Below are positions 44,497 to 53,872 of a stretch of DNA of 64,000 nt, piece by piece. The stretch comes from Pedobacter sp. Leaf194. GTDB taxonomy: Bacteria > Bacteroidota > Bacteroidia > Sphingobacteriales > Sphingobacteriaceae. Position 1 is the stretch's first letter. Each line of letters opens with the position of its first letter. Under the pieces are notes generated by a model that was not told the DNA's origin, did no database searches, and saw only the letters and a list, made by a program, of their open reading frames with translations. The position numbers and the translations under genes were made by a program. Location of the stretch: contig NZ_LMPU01000008.1 in NCBI RefSeq assembly GCF_001423945.1, positions 549,013-613,012 on the forward strand, written 5' to 3'.

Positions 44497-46863
44497 ATGA
44501 ATAAAGTTTTTGTAAACGCACTGTTATTGTTATCCATTTTGTATTCTTCTGATATAAAAGCGCAAAACTATCTGCCCCAGTTTGCCGATAACAGGATAAA
44601 AGTTAAAAATGTAACTCCAATTAAAGCCTTTGCCTTCGATTTATCGGAAGTAAGCTTATTGGAAAGCACATTTAAAACGGCAATGAGAGCAGACGAAGCT
44701 TACCTGAAAATAATTGAGCCAGACAGGCTATTATCAGGCTTTAGAAAAAATGCCGGACTGGCGCCAAAAGCGGAAATGTATGGAGGATGGGAAAGTGATG
44801 GTTTGGCCGGCCACACCCTGGGGCACTATTTATCGGCAATATCCATGCAATACGCATCATCGAAAGACCCTGTATTTCTGCAAAAAGCTAACTATATAGT
44901 CGACCAGCTTGAAGAATGTCAGCAAGCAAGAAAAACCGGTTATATCGGGGCAATTCCAAAAGAAGATGCGATTTGGGCAGCAGTTGCAAAAGGAAACATA
45001 AAATCTGGTGGGTTTGACTTAAATGGAGGCTGGTCGCCATGGTATACCGTACACAAAATAATGGCTGGCTTGCTTGATGTTTACCTTTATACAGCCAACA
45101 AAAAAGCGCTGAATGAGTGCATTGGCATGGCAGACTGGACACAGAAAACAATTGGAGGTTTAAACGATGAATTGTTACAGAAGATGCTTTTTTGCGAATA
45201 TGGTGGCATGGCCGACGCCTTGGTGAACTTATATTCGATTACTGCAAATAAAAAGTACCTCGATTTATCTTACAAGTTTTATGATAAACGAATTCTCGAC
45301 CCGCTTGCAAACCAGCAAGACATTCTACCTGGAAAGCATTCGAATACGCAAATTCCGAAAATAATTGCAAGCGCCCGCAGGCACGAAATTACCGGCGATA
45401 AAAATGATAAAGCCATTGCAGATTTCTTTTGGAAAACGGTGGTTTACAACCATTCTTACGCAACCGGCGGCAATAGTAATTACGAATATTTAAGTGAGCC
45501 AAATAAGCTGAATGATAAACTAACGGAAAACACTACAGAAACCTGCAATACCTACAATATGCTTAAATTAACCGGGCATTTATTTGCAGAAAATCCATCA
45601 GCAGAGCTTTTCGATTTTTACGAAAAAGCACTTTACAACCACATTTTAGCTTCTCAAAACCATGATGATGGCATGATGTGTTATTTCGTACCGCTACGTA
45701 TGGGTGGCAAAAAAGAGTATAGCGATAAGTTTAACACCTTTACCTGTTGTGTGGGTACAGGCATGGAAAACCATGTTAAGTATAATGAAAGCATTTATTT
45801 TAGAGGTAGCGATGGTAGTCTGTATGTGAATTTATTTATCCCATCAACACTTAACTGGAAAGCAAAGGGCATAAAAATTACACAGCAAACGCTTATCCCG
45901 CAGGGCGATAAAACAGTGCTGACGATTAATACGGCAAAAGCGGCGACGTTTGCGATAAAAATAAGGAAACCAAAATGGTCTGAAGGCGCTACCATTGCCA
46001 TAAATGGCGAGTTGCAACAGTTAACAGCCGATAATACCGGCTATTTTGTTATCAACCGCAGCTGGAAAAATAATGACAAGATAACCTACACTACGCCAGA
46101 GCAGCTGCATACAGAAGCAATGCCCGATAACGCCGACCGGCGTGCTGTTTTTTATGGTCCGGTTTTATTGGCAGGGGTTTTAGGAACAACCGAGCCCGAT
46201 CCGATTAAAGGCGTTCCGGTATTTGTAAGCGCTAACAACGACCCGAAAGATTGGCTAAGCGTGGTTAACCAGCAAGAACTAAAATTTCAAACGGTTAAAA
46301 CTGCCCAGCCTCAGGAGGTTACCATGATTCCCTTTTACCAGACCAAAAATCAATATTACAGCGTTTACTGGGATGTTTTTACGCCAGAAAAATGGGTGGT
46401 GCAACAGAAGGTTTACGACGAACAAAAACGTAAACAAAAAGAACTTGAGGATAAAACAACTGATATTTTTCGGTTCGGAGAAATGCAACCTGAACGGGAC
46501 CATAACTTTACTGCCGCAAAAGAAAGTATGGGCGAAGAACATGGTAAAAAATGGCGGCTGGCCGGTGAGGAAGGATTTCTTCAATTTGATGTTAAGGTAG
46601 ATCCAAATACTCAAAACACCATTATCGCTTCTTATTGGGGAATGGATAACAGAGGCAGAATTTTCGATGTTTTGGTTGATGGCGTAAACATCGCTACTGA
46701 AAATTTGAATAAATATAAAGAAAGTCGTTTCTACGATGTTTCCTATAAAATTCCAACAGAAATTACCAAAGGAAAAAATAAGGTGACTGTTAAACTTTTT
46801 CCTAAGGCTAAAAACAATGCCGGCCCTATTTACGGGTTAAGGGTTGTTAAGGATAGCCTTTAA
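44497..46863 (+). CDS. Second GH127/GH146-type beta-L-arabinofuranosidase, exported
   Basis: 788 residues with signal peptide MNKVFVNALLLLSILYSSDIKAQ. The barrel has AEMYGGWESDGLAGHTLGHY, SPWYTVHKIMAGLLDVY and EYGGMADALVNLYSITAN. The thiolate zinc site is complete: Glu348 and Cys350 in ETCNTYN, Cys417-Cys418 in FTCCVGTGMENHV. It continues through a beta-sandwich into a C-terminal domain (about 640-788; FGEMQPERDHNFTA, GPIYGLRVVKDS). It differs clearly from the other GH127 in the window, so the two probably act on different linkages or acceptors; this one resembles the GH146 branch by recognition only. It is divergent from pepP. Confidence 0.9.
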   Translation: MNKVFVNALLLLSILYSSDIKAQNYLPQFADNRIKVKNVTPIKAFAFDLSEVSLLESTFKTAMRADEAYLKIIEPDRLLSGFRKNAGLAPKAEMYGGWESDGLAGHTLGHYLSAISMQYASSKDPVFLQKANYIVDQLEECQQARKTGYIGAIPKEDAIWAAVAKGNIKSGGFDLNGGWSPWYTVHKIMAGLLDVYLYTANKKALNECIGMADWTQKTIGGLNDELLQKMLFCEYGGMADALVNLYSITANKKYLDLSYKFYDKRILDPLANQQDILPGKHSNTQIPKIIASARRHEITGDKNDKAIADFFWKTVVYNHSYATGGNSNYEYLSEPNKLNDKLTENTTETCNTYNMLKLTGHLFAENPSAELFDFYEKALYNHILASQNHDDGMMCYFVPLRMGGKKEYSDKFNTFTCCVGTGMENHVKYNESIYFRGSDGSLYVNLFIPSTLNWKAKGIKITQQTLIPQGDKTVLTINTAKAATFAIKIRKPKWSEGATIAINGELQQLTADNTGYFVINRSWKNNDKITYTTPEQLHTEAMPDNADRRAVFYGPVLLAGVLGTTEPDPIKGVPVFVSANNDPKDWLSVVNQQELKFQTVKTAQPQEVTMIPFYQTKNQYYSVYWDVFTPEKWVVQQKVYDEQKRKQKELEDKTTDIFRFGEMQPERDHNFTAAKESMGEEHGKKWRLAGEEGFLQFDVKVDPNTQNTIIASYWGMDNRGRIFDVLVDGVNIATENLNKYKESRFYDVSYKIPTEITKGKNKVTVKLFPKAKNNAGPIYGLRVVKDSL

Positions 46864-46875
46864 CTTCCTGCTGGG

Positions 46876-46920
46876 AGATTTACGAAGTTTTACGCATTCA
46901 GCCGTTAACTTCGTAAATCT
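46876..46920. terminator. Bidirectional terminator-like hairpin between convergent GH127 and DUF5695 genes
   Basis: A perfect 14-bp inverted repeat, AGATTTACGAAGTT (46876-46889) and AACTTCGTAAATCT (46907-46920), with a 17-base loop, lies 13 bases after the GH127 stop and 22 bases before the end of the DUF5695 gene. T-rich sequence follows only weakly on the plus side (ATTTTAA). Confidence 0.7.
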
Positions 46921-46941
46921 ATTTTAAACAGAAAGAATTAA

Positions 46942-49677
46942 TTACTTAACGAGTGTTACCTGAGTTGTGTTTTGTGTTGATAATTTTACTTCATAAGCGC
47001 CTCTTGCGCCAATCAAACCATCCTTTAACGAGTATTTACCCACGCCATCGATTTTTGCCGGCTGGCTTATTCGTACAACCGCCCGGTTTGTATGTTCATC
47101 AGCTTTGCTCAGGGTTACCTGAATCTCTCCGTTTGTAGCGTTATACGATAAAGCATCAATTGTGCCTGCATCTAAAGTTATCCAAAGCCCAGCGGGCGCT
47201 ATATAAACTGCTGATTTTGCCGCAGTAGTAAGTTTTAAATCAATTGTTTTACCATGCTCAATCAGGTTTCCGCCGAAGGCAAGCCAGCCAAACTCCTTAT
47301 GTTTTAAAAGATAAGTTGATGTGTTCACCGCGTAACCGAAAAAGCCTGAACCGTAATCGCCTGTAATGCCATCGTTTTTTAGCGTTGAAGGATAAGCGTG
47401 AAATGCAGCAGGGGCAAAACCATCTTTAGTGATGTTAGAAATTGAGCCCATTAAGCCACCATAGCCAGTTCTCAAAAGATAAAAATCTTCTGGATTTTTG
47501 CGATAATCCATTAGAACGGGAATTGCGTTCAAAGCCGAACCATAGTGGTGAATCATGCGCTCAATCCGCATTAATTTACCACCATATAAAAAATCCCAAT
47601 ACCTGCGGGCATTGCCATTGTATGCCCAATGCGGCACTACGGGCATGTAGGCAAGAATCGCATCAAGTGTAACTTTTGCCTTATCCTCGTAACCAAAATA
47701 TTCAGACCACACATATACTTCTTCCTGCCCGGTTGAATCCCATGGCATTTCACTTCCAAAAGGATAATCGAGCGCCCGCCAATGGTTCGCACGCTTTTTC
47801 ATCTCATTTTCAAGTTTGTCGGCTTCAGCCCTTAAACCTTCGTTTTTAAGATCGGTTAAAATAAGGTAGAAAACTGTTCCCTCCATTTGGCCAAACTGAG
47901 CGTAATAAGGCGCAATATTTACCATCGCCAAACCGGTTTCCGCGGCATCAATAAGGTGTTGTTTCCAGGTGCTTTCATCAACCAACCCCTGATGATTTCG
48001 GGCAAGGCGGTACATTACCCAATGTGCGGCGGCAACGTGAGGATAGTTATAAGAACGCCCCAAATCATCCGCTTCTTTTCTTGGCCATGCAGACCAGGTT
48101 TTGAAATTAATTTCTTTTGAATAGGTGTCTTTTGGCAATGAATCTGGTGCATAATAAAATAAACTTTTCCTTACACCATACTTTTTAGGCCCATCTTTAA
48201 GTTGGATACGGCCAAACATTACCGTATCAACAAACTGTTTCAGCTTGTCAATCTCATTCTTTTCTGGATGAACAAATTGTTTCATCATGGCGCCCAGCCA
48301 GGAGCCTGCCCCACCTTCATCACTCAAACCCGAAATCCATGCTCTGCTATCCTGAATAACCTGCTGTTGTTTTTCGTAATCGTAAGTAATTACAGACGGA
48401 CTGCGTTTGAAAATCTTATCAGTTTTATCAAACCATTGTTTCGTTGTGAGAAAGTTGCCGTAGCTCGCTATCACGTCACTTTCAGGTTCGATAATTTTGT
48501 AATTTATGGTCTGCTCCAGTCCGTCGGCATAGGTAATACTTAGGCGTGCCCTCCCGGCATTGTTTCCTTTTACCGCATAACTTTTCCAGCGGTTTTTAGT
48601 TGTGCCAGCAGATTTTACGGTGAGTGAGTTTAAAGGGTACACGTTTATAGCGCTTATTTTTTTGCCGTAGTTGATGAATAATCTGGCATCTACATCTTTG
48701 GCAATTACATAACCGGGAACCGACATTGCTACAGGCTTCTTATTTTCAATAAGCTTACTTTCAATGTCTTTTGCCGTTCCTGATAAAATAAACTGAAGTC
48801 CATAACTTTTCGTTTCGCCGGGCTTTAAAACTATTGAAGTTGGGCTGTTCCATTCATCCACACCTTTCCATTCCGTTTCGGCGTAAGCTTTACTGTAAAC
48901 CATCCATTCGTAAAACCCTTCAAATGCAATTCCGCGAGGTGTTTTATCATCGTTTAATGGATTGTAAGCCTCAAAAGGTGTTTTTCCATACGGCGCTACA
49001 ATTAATGATGGGGCGTGTCCGCTTAGCCTGGTTACCTGCAGGTAGCCTGCATCTTTACCAATATAAGGGTCATAAAATACATTTTTTGCATGCGTTTGCT
49101 CAAGCGTCCGTCCTTCCAGAATATTATCGAATATCATAGGGATGCCGAGTGCACCTATTTCCACATTACGCCGGGTTTTATTAGAGATTTCAAAACGCAA
49201 CACCAGTTTTCCGCCTACCATTTCCCAAATCCTTTTTATAGATAATGGCATATCGGCAGGCATTGTTGGGGCTAAATCGGCTGCCGCCAGCGTTTTAGGT
49301 ATTGCTATATTTTTTACCGCAACACGTTTCCCCGCGGTACTGTAGCTTTTCCAGGCTGTATCATCGCTGGTTCTTAACCTCAGGTTGATATCGCCTAAAT
49401 GATAAAGCCCGTCAGAACTTCTAACCTTAAGGCTATCGCTGGGTACAAAATCAAAATCTTTAACGGTTTTTGGCGCCAAGCCAGCAACTGTTTGCGAAGC
49501 TTTGACCAGCTTAAGATTAAAATCGCCGGCATCGAAAGTAGAGAAACCTTGCTCAAGCCCTAAGGTTGATGGTTTTTTACCAAGGGCGACCCAGGGAGAC
49601 TGGGCGAATATTTTGCCGCTGCTCATCATGATAAGCAGCAAACCGAAGCCCGCTTTTAGTACAAGTTTTTTAGTCAT
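46942..49677 (-). CDS. DUF5695 protein, candidate glycosidase, exported
   Basis: I start at ATG 49677 (MTKKLVLKAGFGLLLIMMSS, signal peptide to KIFAQ). A longer frame reaches 49863 but would include a predicted promoter box and an unlikely N-terminus. The 911-residue product has an N-terminal beta-sandwich half (about 30-400; LSIKRIWEMVGGKLVLRFEI), then a helical toroid (about 430-760; PHVAAAHWVMYRLARNHQGL; YVWSEYFGYEDKAKVTLDAI; HHYGSALNAIPVLMDYR), then a C-terminal beta domain. This sandwich-plus-toroid layout is common in glycosidases and lyases. DUF5695 is recognised by overall pattern; I know of no assigned activity. Divergent from GH97. Confidence 0.7.
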   Translation of the reverse strand: MTKKLVLKAGFGLLLIMMSSGKIFAQSPWVALGKKPSTLGLEQGFSTFDAGDFNLKLVKASQTVAGLAPKTVKDFDFVPSDSLKVRSSDGLYHLGDINLRLRTSDDTAWKSYSTAGKRVAVKNIAIPKTLAAADLAPTMPADMPLSIKRIWEMVGGKLVLRFEISNKTRRNVEIGALGIPMIFDNILEGRTLEQTHAKNVFYDPYIGKDAGYLQVTRLSGHAPSLIVAPYGKTPFEAYNPLNDDKTPRGIAFEGFYEWMVYSKAYAETEWKGVDEWNSPTSIVLKPGETKSYGLQFILSGTAKDIESKLIENKKPVAMSVPGYVIAKDVDARLFINYGKKISAINVYPLNSLTVKSAGTTKNRWKSYAVKGNNAGRARLSITYADGLEQTINYKIIEPESDVIASYGNFLTTKQWFDKTDKIFKRSPSVITYDYEKQQQVIQDSRAWISGLSDEGGAGSWLGAMMKQFVHPEKNEIDKLKQFVDTVMFGRIQLKDGPKKYGVRKSLFYYAPDSLPKDTYSKEINFKTWSAWPRKEADDLGRSYNYPHVAAAHWVMYRLARNHQGLVDESTWKQHLIDAAETGLAMVNIAPYYAQFGQMEGTVFYLILTDLKNEGLRAEADKLENEMKKRANHWRALDYPFGSEMPWDSTGQEEVYVWSEYFGYEDKAKVTLDAILAYMPVVPHWAYNGNARRYWDFLYGGKLMRIERMIHHYGSALNAIPVLMDYRKNPEDFYLLRTGYGGLMGSISNITKDGFAPAAFHAYPSTLKNDGITGDYGSGFFGYAVNTSTYLLKHKEFGWLAFGGNLIEHGKTIDLKLTTAAKSAVYIAPAGLWITLDAGTIDALSYNATNGEIQVTLSKADEHTNRAVVRISQPAKIDGVGKYSLKDGLIGARGAYEVKLSTQNTTQVTLVK

Positions 49678-49701
49678 TTTGCTCGAAAGGTTTGTGGTAA
49701 T

Positions 49702-49709
49702 CAAAAATA
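49702..49709 (-). promoter_or_regulatory. Predicted -7 element for the DUF5695 gene
   Basis: On the minus strand TATTTTTG fits TAnnTTTG exactly, 24 bases before the ATG at 49677. It supports that start over the longer frame, which would contain this box. No convincing -33 match was seen. Confidence 0.4.
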
Positions 49710-49970
49710 AACTTAAAAAGGTAAAGGGAAGGCGATTGGCAAAAACAGGGCAAAATCTGCCAATATTTGATTTACGGCAAAATTGTAACGCTGGGCTAGC
49801 CTCCTTCGCCCACAATTTGCAGCATTTTAAAATAGCAGAAAATAATAAACGTTTAATTAACATTTATTATTTTAATTTTTACATTTACATATAGATTCTT
49901 CGCAACCTACCTGTTTCGGTCGAACACCAGAACGAATGGAACAAAAGAAACTCCTCTAACCAAAATATTC
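49710..49970. other. Divergent control region between DUF5695 and GH97 genes
   Basis: The region shows no supported gene. It is AT-rich towards the GH97 side (49860-49900) and contains no perfect plus-strand TAnnTTTG box. It probably holds the GH97-GH43 promoter. Confidence 0.45.
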
Positions 49971-51899
49971 ATGATAAAAAAATTTATTTGCCTTTCAGCA
50001 TTACTTATTTCGACTTTTAAATTTGTAAGTGCTCAAACTGAATATTCGGTAAAAAGCCCAAATCAGGAGCTGAGTGTAAAGGTTTCAGTTAAAAACAACG
50101 TACTTTTTTATAATGTGAGCAGAAAATCCGAATTGGTTTTACAAAACTCCTCACTTGGTTTGGTTAGAGCTGATGGCAATTTCTCTTTAGGCTTAAAGCT
50201 TATTTCAGTTTCGAAAAGCGAGTTGGTTAAAGATAGTTATACATTAAAAAATGGCAAACGACTGCTTAATAATTATGCAGCCAATAAAGTTGTGTTGCAT
50301 CTGGCAAACAAACCTGGCAAAAAAATGGATGTAATTTTTCAGGTTTCAAATGATGGTGTTGCTTTCCGTTACTATTTTCCGGATGGTGATGCGGGCGTTA
50401 AAAACATAATTGAGGAAAAAACATCGTTCCATTTCTCCACGGAAACAAAAGCCTGGATGCAACCCATGTCTGTAGCGAAATCTGGTTGGGAGCATACCAA
50501 TCCATCTTACGAAGAATTTTATGAAAAAGAAATTTCGGTTGGGACACCTTCGCCATCTCCTGCAGGCTGGGTTTTCCCCGCACTTTTTAAATACAAAGAA
50601 AACTGGGTAGTGGTTTCAGAAACCGGCCTTGATGAGCACTATTGTGCCACCAGGCTCAAGCAAAATGCAGAAGATGGCAATTATCAAATTGGCTTTCCTG
50701 ATGAAAAAGAAACCTTTGCCGGGCAAAATGTAAACCCCGAATCGAAGTTGCCTTGGTTTACACCCTGGAGAATTATAGCAATTGGAAGTTTAAAAACCGT
50801 AACCGAATCTACCTTGGGCACAGATTTAGCTTACCCGGCAAAAAAGAATATAAACCCCAATCTGTTCAATACAGGCAAGGCTTCCTGGAGCTGGATTATG
50901 CTTAAAGATAATTCTATCGTGTATGATGTGCAAAAGCGATACATCGATTTTGCCGCTGATATGAAATGGGAATATTGCCTTATCGACGTAGATTGGGATA
51001 CGAAAATTGGTTATGAGAAAATGGGTGAACTTGCTGCTTATGCGAAGCAGAGAAACGTAGGCCTGATTTTGTGGTACAACTCTTCAGGCGATTGGAACAC
51101 CGTAAAATATACACCAAGAAATAAACTTTTAACGCATGAAAATCGCTTAAAGGAATTTGCGATTTTGGAAAAAATGGGCATCAAAGGGATAAAAGTAGAT
51201 TTTTTTGGAGGCGATGGCCAACCGATGATTAAATACTACTTTGAAATTTTAGAAGATGCTGCAAAATTTGGGCTTAATGTAAACTGCCATGGCGCAACAT
51301 TACCGCGTGGCTGGCAGCGTACTTACCCTAATTTAGTTACCATGGAATCTATCAAGGGCATGGAGGCAGTAACTTTTGAGCAAAAAAACGCTGACGAAGA
51401 ACCCATGCATGCAACCACAATACCTTTTACGCGAAACGTGTTCGACCCGATGGATTTTACCCCAATGAACCTGACTAAAATCCCCAATATAAAACGGAAA
51501 ACAACAGCTGCATTTGAGTTGGCTTTGTCGGTTGTGTTTCAATCCGGCATACAACATTTTGCCGAATCTCCGGATGGTATGGCCCAGGTTCCGGATTATG
51601 TAAAAGCCTATTTACAAGGGCTACCTTCCTCGTGGACAGATACCAGATTGCTGGACGGTTACCCCGGAAAGTTCGTGGTAATGGCGAGAAAAGCAAACTC
51701 AAAGTGGTACATCGCCGGATTAAATGGCGAAGCTAATGCTAAAACTATTCAACTAAATTTAAAAGACTTTGGCTCTAGAAAAGCAACAATATTTGCTGAC
51801 GACTCAGCGCTAACATCATTTGAAACAAAAGAACTTCAGCTGGACAAAACCCCTGTTGAAATGAAAGCTTACGGTGGTTTTGTAATTGTTGTTGAATAA
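49971..51899 (+). CDS. GH97 retaining-type alpha-galactosidase or beta-L-arabinopyranosidase, exported
   Basis: 642 residues with signal peptide MIKKFICLSALLISTFKFVSAQ. The layout is the GH97 one: an N-terminal beta-super-sandwich (about 25-290), a (beta/alpha)8 barrel (about 300-570; WSWIMLKDNSIVYDVQKRYI), and a C-terminal beta domain. Asp410 in IKVDFFGGDG is where retaining GH97 enzymes have their nucleophile, and Glu459 in TMESIKGME matches the acid/base. Inverting SusB-type enzymes have a Glu base instead, so an alpha-galactosidase-like retaining enzyme is predicted. Some Bacteroides GH97 members release beta-L-arabinopyranose from arabinogalactan, which would suit this locus. It is followed 17 bases later by a GH43 gene. 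Confidence 0.92.
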   Translation: MIKKFICLSALLISTFKFVSAQTEYSVKSPNQELSVKVSVKNNVLFYNVSRKSELVLQNSSLGLVRADGNFSLGLKLISVSKSELVKDSYTLKNGKRLLNNYAANKVVLHLANKPGKKMDVIFQVSNDGVAFRYYFPDGDAGVKNIIEEKTSFHFSTETKAWMQPMSVAKSGWEHTNPSYEEFYEKEISVGTPSPSPAGWVFPALFKYKENWVVVSETGLDEHYCATRLKQNAEDGNYQIGFPDEKETFAGQNVNPESKLPWFTPWRIIAIGSLKTVTESTLGTDLAYPAKKNINPNLFNTGKASWSWIMLKDNSIVYDVQKRYIDFAADMKWEYCLIDVDWDTKIGYEKMGELAAYAKQRNVGLILWYNSSGDWNTVKYTPRNKLLTHENRLKEFAILEKMGIKGIKVDFFGGDGQPMIKYYFEILEDAAKFGLNVNCHGATLPRGWQRTYPNLVTMESIKGMEAVTFEQKNADEEPMHATTIPFTRNVFDPMDFTPMNLTKIPNIKRKTTAAFELALSVVFQSGIQHFAESPDGMAQVPDYVKAYLQGLPSSWTDTRLLDGYPGKFVVMARKANSKWYIAGLNGEANAKTIQLNLKDFGSRKATIFADDSALTSFETKELQLDKTPVEMKAYGGFVIVVE

Positions 51900-51916
51900 A
51901 TCGAAAAATCTTAATT

Positions 51917-52888
51917 ATGGCATACTGTAAACGACATTTTTTAACGGCTTCACTTGTTTACCTTTCATTTCAAGGCTTTTCGCAAGAAAAATTGGCCGTT
52001 TCGAAGGGCAATCCAATCATTACAAATAAGTATACTGCAGATCCGGCTGCGTTTGTATATGGCGATTCTGTTTATTTGTACACCGGGCATGATGTTGCGC
52101 CAAAATCGAAAAACGATTACGAAATGCACGAATGGCTTTGTTACTCGTCTGCAGATATGGTTAACTGGAAAGAACATAAATCGCCCCTCAATGTAAAAGA
52201 TTTTGCCTGGGCAAAAGATGATGCCTGGGCTTCGCAGGTAATTGAACGAAACGGCAAATTTTACTGGTATGTGGCAACAGAACATGGAAGCATAAAGGGA
52301 AAATCAATAGGCGTTGCTGTGGCCGATAACCCACGCGGGCCTTTTAAAGATGCTTTGGGAAAAGCTTTGATTACAAATAACATGACCACCGCTGTAGACA
52401 TTACCTGGGATGATATTGACCCAACAGTAATTATTGATGACGACGGGCAGGCATATTTATTTTGGGGAAATCAACGCTGCTACTACGCTAAATTAAAAGC
52501 TAATATGATTGAACTGGATGGAGAAATTAAAACCATATCCGTTCCGGAGTTTACAGAAGCACCCTGGGTACACAAGCATAAAAACTGGTATTATTTATCG
52601 TATGCATCGGGCTTCCCCGAAAAAATAGTTTACGCGATGAGCAAGAGCATTAATGGCCCATGGGATTACAAAGGGATATTAAACGAAATTGCCGGTAACT
52701 CAAATACCAACCATCAATCCATTATCGATTTCAAAGGAAAATCGTATTTTATTTACCACAACGGAGCGATTAACAATGATGGTGGCAGCTACCGGAGATC
52801 AGTATGTATAGACGATTTACACTACAATAACGATGGCACCATAAAAAGAATTATCATGACAACCGAAGGGGTACGTAAGGTGCGCTGA
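51917..52888 (+). CDS. GH43 glycosidase, exported
   Basis: 323 residues with signal peptide MAYCKRHFLTASLVYLSFQGFSQ. A single five-bladed propeller carries the full GH43 acid set: the base Asp42 in YTADPAAFVYGD, the pKa-modulating Asp168 in DDIDPTVIIDDDG, and the acid Glu214 in VPEFTEAPWVHK. Other blade motifs are YLYTGHDVAPKS and GVAVADNPRGPFKDALG. The most likely activity is alpha-L-arabinofuranosidase or beta-xylosidase; the ADPAAFV form is common in secreted arabinan- or arabinoxylan-active members. It is cotranscribed with GH97. Confidence 0.92.
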   Translation: MAYCKRHFLTASLVYLSFQGFSQEKLAVSKGNPIITNKYTADPAAFVYGDSVYLYTGHDVAPKSKNDYEMHEWLCYSSADMVNWKEHKSPLNVKDFAWAKDDAWASQVIERNGKFYWYVATEHGSIKGKSIGVAVADNPRGPFKDALGKALITNNMTTAVDITWDDIDPTVIIDDDGQAYLFWGNQRCYYAKLKANMIELDGEIKTISVPEFTEAPWVHKHKNWYYLSYASGFPEKIVYAMSKSINGPWDYKGILNEIAGNSNTNHQSIIDFKGKSYFIYHNGAINNDGGSYRRSVCIDDLHYNNDGTIKRIIMTTEGVRKVR

Positions 52889-52899
52889 AACGGGTTATA

Positions 52900-53346
52900 C
52901 TAGTCGATAGCAACTATTTTATTGAACTTCGTTTCCGTATCTACAGGCGCATCCGCCGGATAAGTTTTATAATTTACGGTAAGTACAAAGTTTTTTATGT
53001 TGAATTTGCCTTTATCGAACCAGGTGTAATTAACGGGAGTCGTAACAGAACCCGAAGCCTGCTTTTCTGTCTGTTCCGTAAGCTTTGCGGTGAGGTTGTC
53101 ACCATCAGCGACATATTTACCGGTTAATTTTAAACTCCAGTCTGCAAACTGGCTCATTTTAATCAAAATCGTAATTTTATTACCGGGTTCAAAAATCAAT
53201 ACACGGTTGTATCCTGTCGATACTTCTTGCCAGGTGCCTGTTAAAGCGTCTTTTGATAAGTTTTCAATGCCATTTTTCTTGCACGAAATCATTGTTACAG
53301 AGAGGGAGAGCAACAGCATCAATGTAGTTAAATATCTTTTCATCAT
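52900..53346 (-). CDS. Small lipoprotein with predicted lipocalin-like beta fold
   Basis: 148 residues. A lipoprotein signal places Cys22 after SVTMIS. The mature part is beta-rich: GTWQEVSTGYNRVLIFEPGN, WSLKLTGKYVADGDNLTAKL, and FNIKNFVLTVNYKTYPA. The L-T-G-T-W opening is typical of lipocalin-like or DUF5004-like periplasmic lipoproteins of Bacteroidota. The function is unknown. It is convergent with GH43, 11 bases apart, and stands alone. A start one codon downstream is equally possible. Confidence 0.65.
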   Translation of the reverse strand: MMKRYLTTLMLLLSLSVTMISCKKNGIENLSKDALTGTWQEVSTGYNRVLIFEPGNKITILIKMSQFADWSLKLTGKYVADGDNLTAKLTEQTEKQASGSVTTPVNYTWFDKGKFNIKNFVLTVNYKTYPADAPVDTETKFNKIVAID

Positions 53347-53410
53347 TTTACTTTGTTAATTTTTGATATAACGGTTGTACAAGTTAAAACGCTACAGAAG
53401 CGAGTATTTA

Positions 53411-53872
53411 TCAGGAAATATCTTCGTTTTCCATCCCAGCTTCGAGTCTTCGTAACTCGGCGTCCATATCGAGCATGGCCATCTCTTGTTTGGCAATAAG
53501 CTCCCGGCAGGCCGCAAGCTGGTTTCTTAACTCAAGTATTTCCCTTTGCAGTTCGAGCATGCTTTTACCCGTTTCTTCCTGCATTTTTCGCAACTCAAGG
53601 CGTTTCATAAAACCACCTTCACTGAGGAAAATTTCCAGTCCGGATTGCTTACCTATCAATGCCGGCAAAGGGTGGCCGTGAACTTCACCAATAAGCATAA
53701 TCAGGTTTAATTGATTAAGTAAATGAAGATATTCGGATGCTAAAATGGCATTCCCCCTGAAAATATGCAGAACGCGATCTGTTTTGATATACTCTTCGTA
53801 CTTAAATTCCTGAAGTATTCTATCCAAAAGTTCGCATTTCGCTGCCGTCAGATTTACGGGAAACTTATCCAT
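53411..53872 (-). CDS. Unknown protein with C-terminal coiled coil
   Basis: 153 residues, not recognised. Residues 1-85 look globular (ELLDRILQEFKYEEYIKTDR; LLNQLNLIMLIGEVHGHPLP). Residues 95-145 are strongly heptad-patterned and charged (LRKMQEETGKSMLELQREIL; LRNQLAACRELIAKQEMAML), suggesting a coiled-coil dimer. No signal peptide or membrane segment is present. It stands alone, upstream of a 332-bp gap. Codon use resembles its neighbours. Confidence 0.65.
   Translation of the reverse strand: MDKFPVNLTAAKCELLDRILQEFKYEEYIKTDRVLHIFRGNAILASEYLHLLNQLNLIMLIGEVHGHPLPALIGKQSGLEIFLSEGGFMKRLELRKMQEETGKSMLELQREILELRNQLAACRELIAKQEMAMLDMDAELRRLEAGMENEDIS

Noticed and set aside
49678..49863. Longer N-terminus for the DUF5695 protein
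   Set aside because: The extension contains a predicted -7 box and lacks sense as a leader; the internal ATG gives a clean signal peptide.
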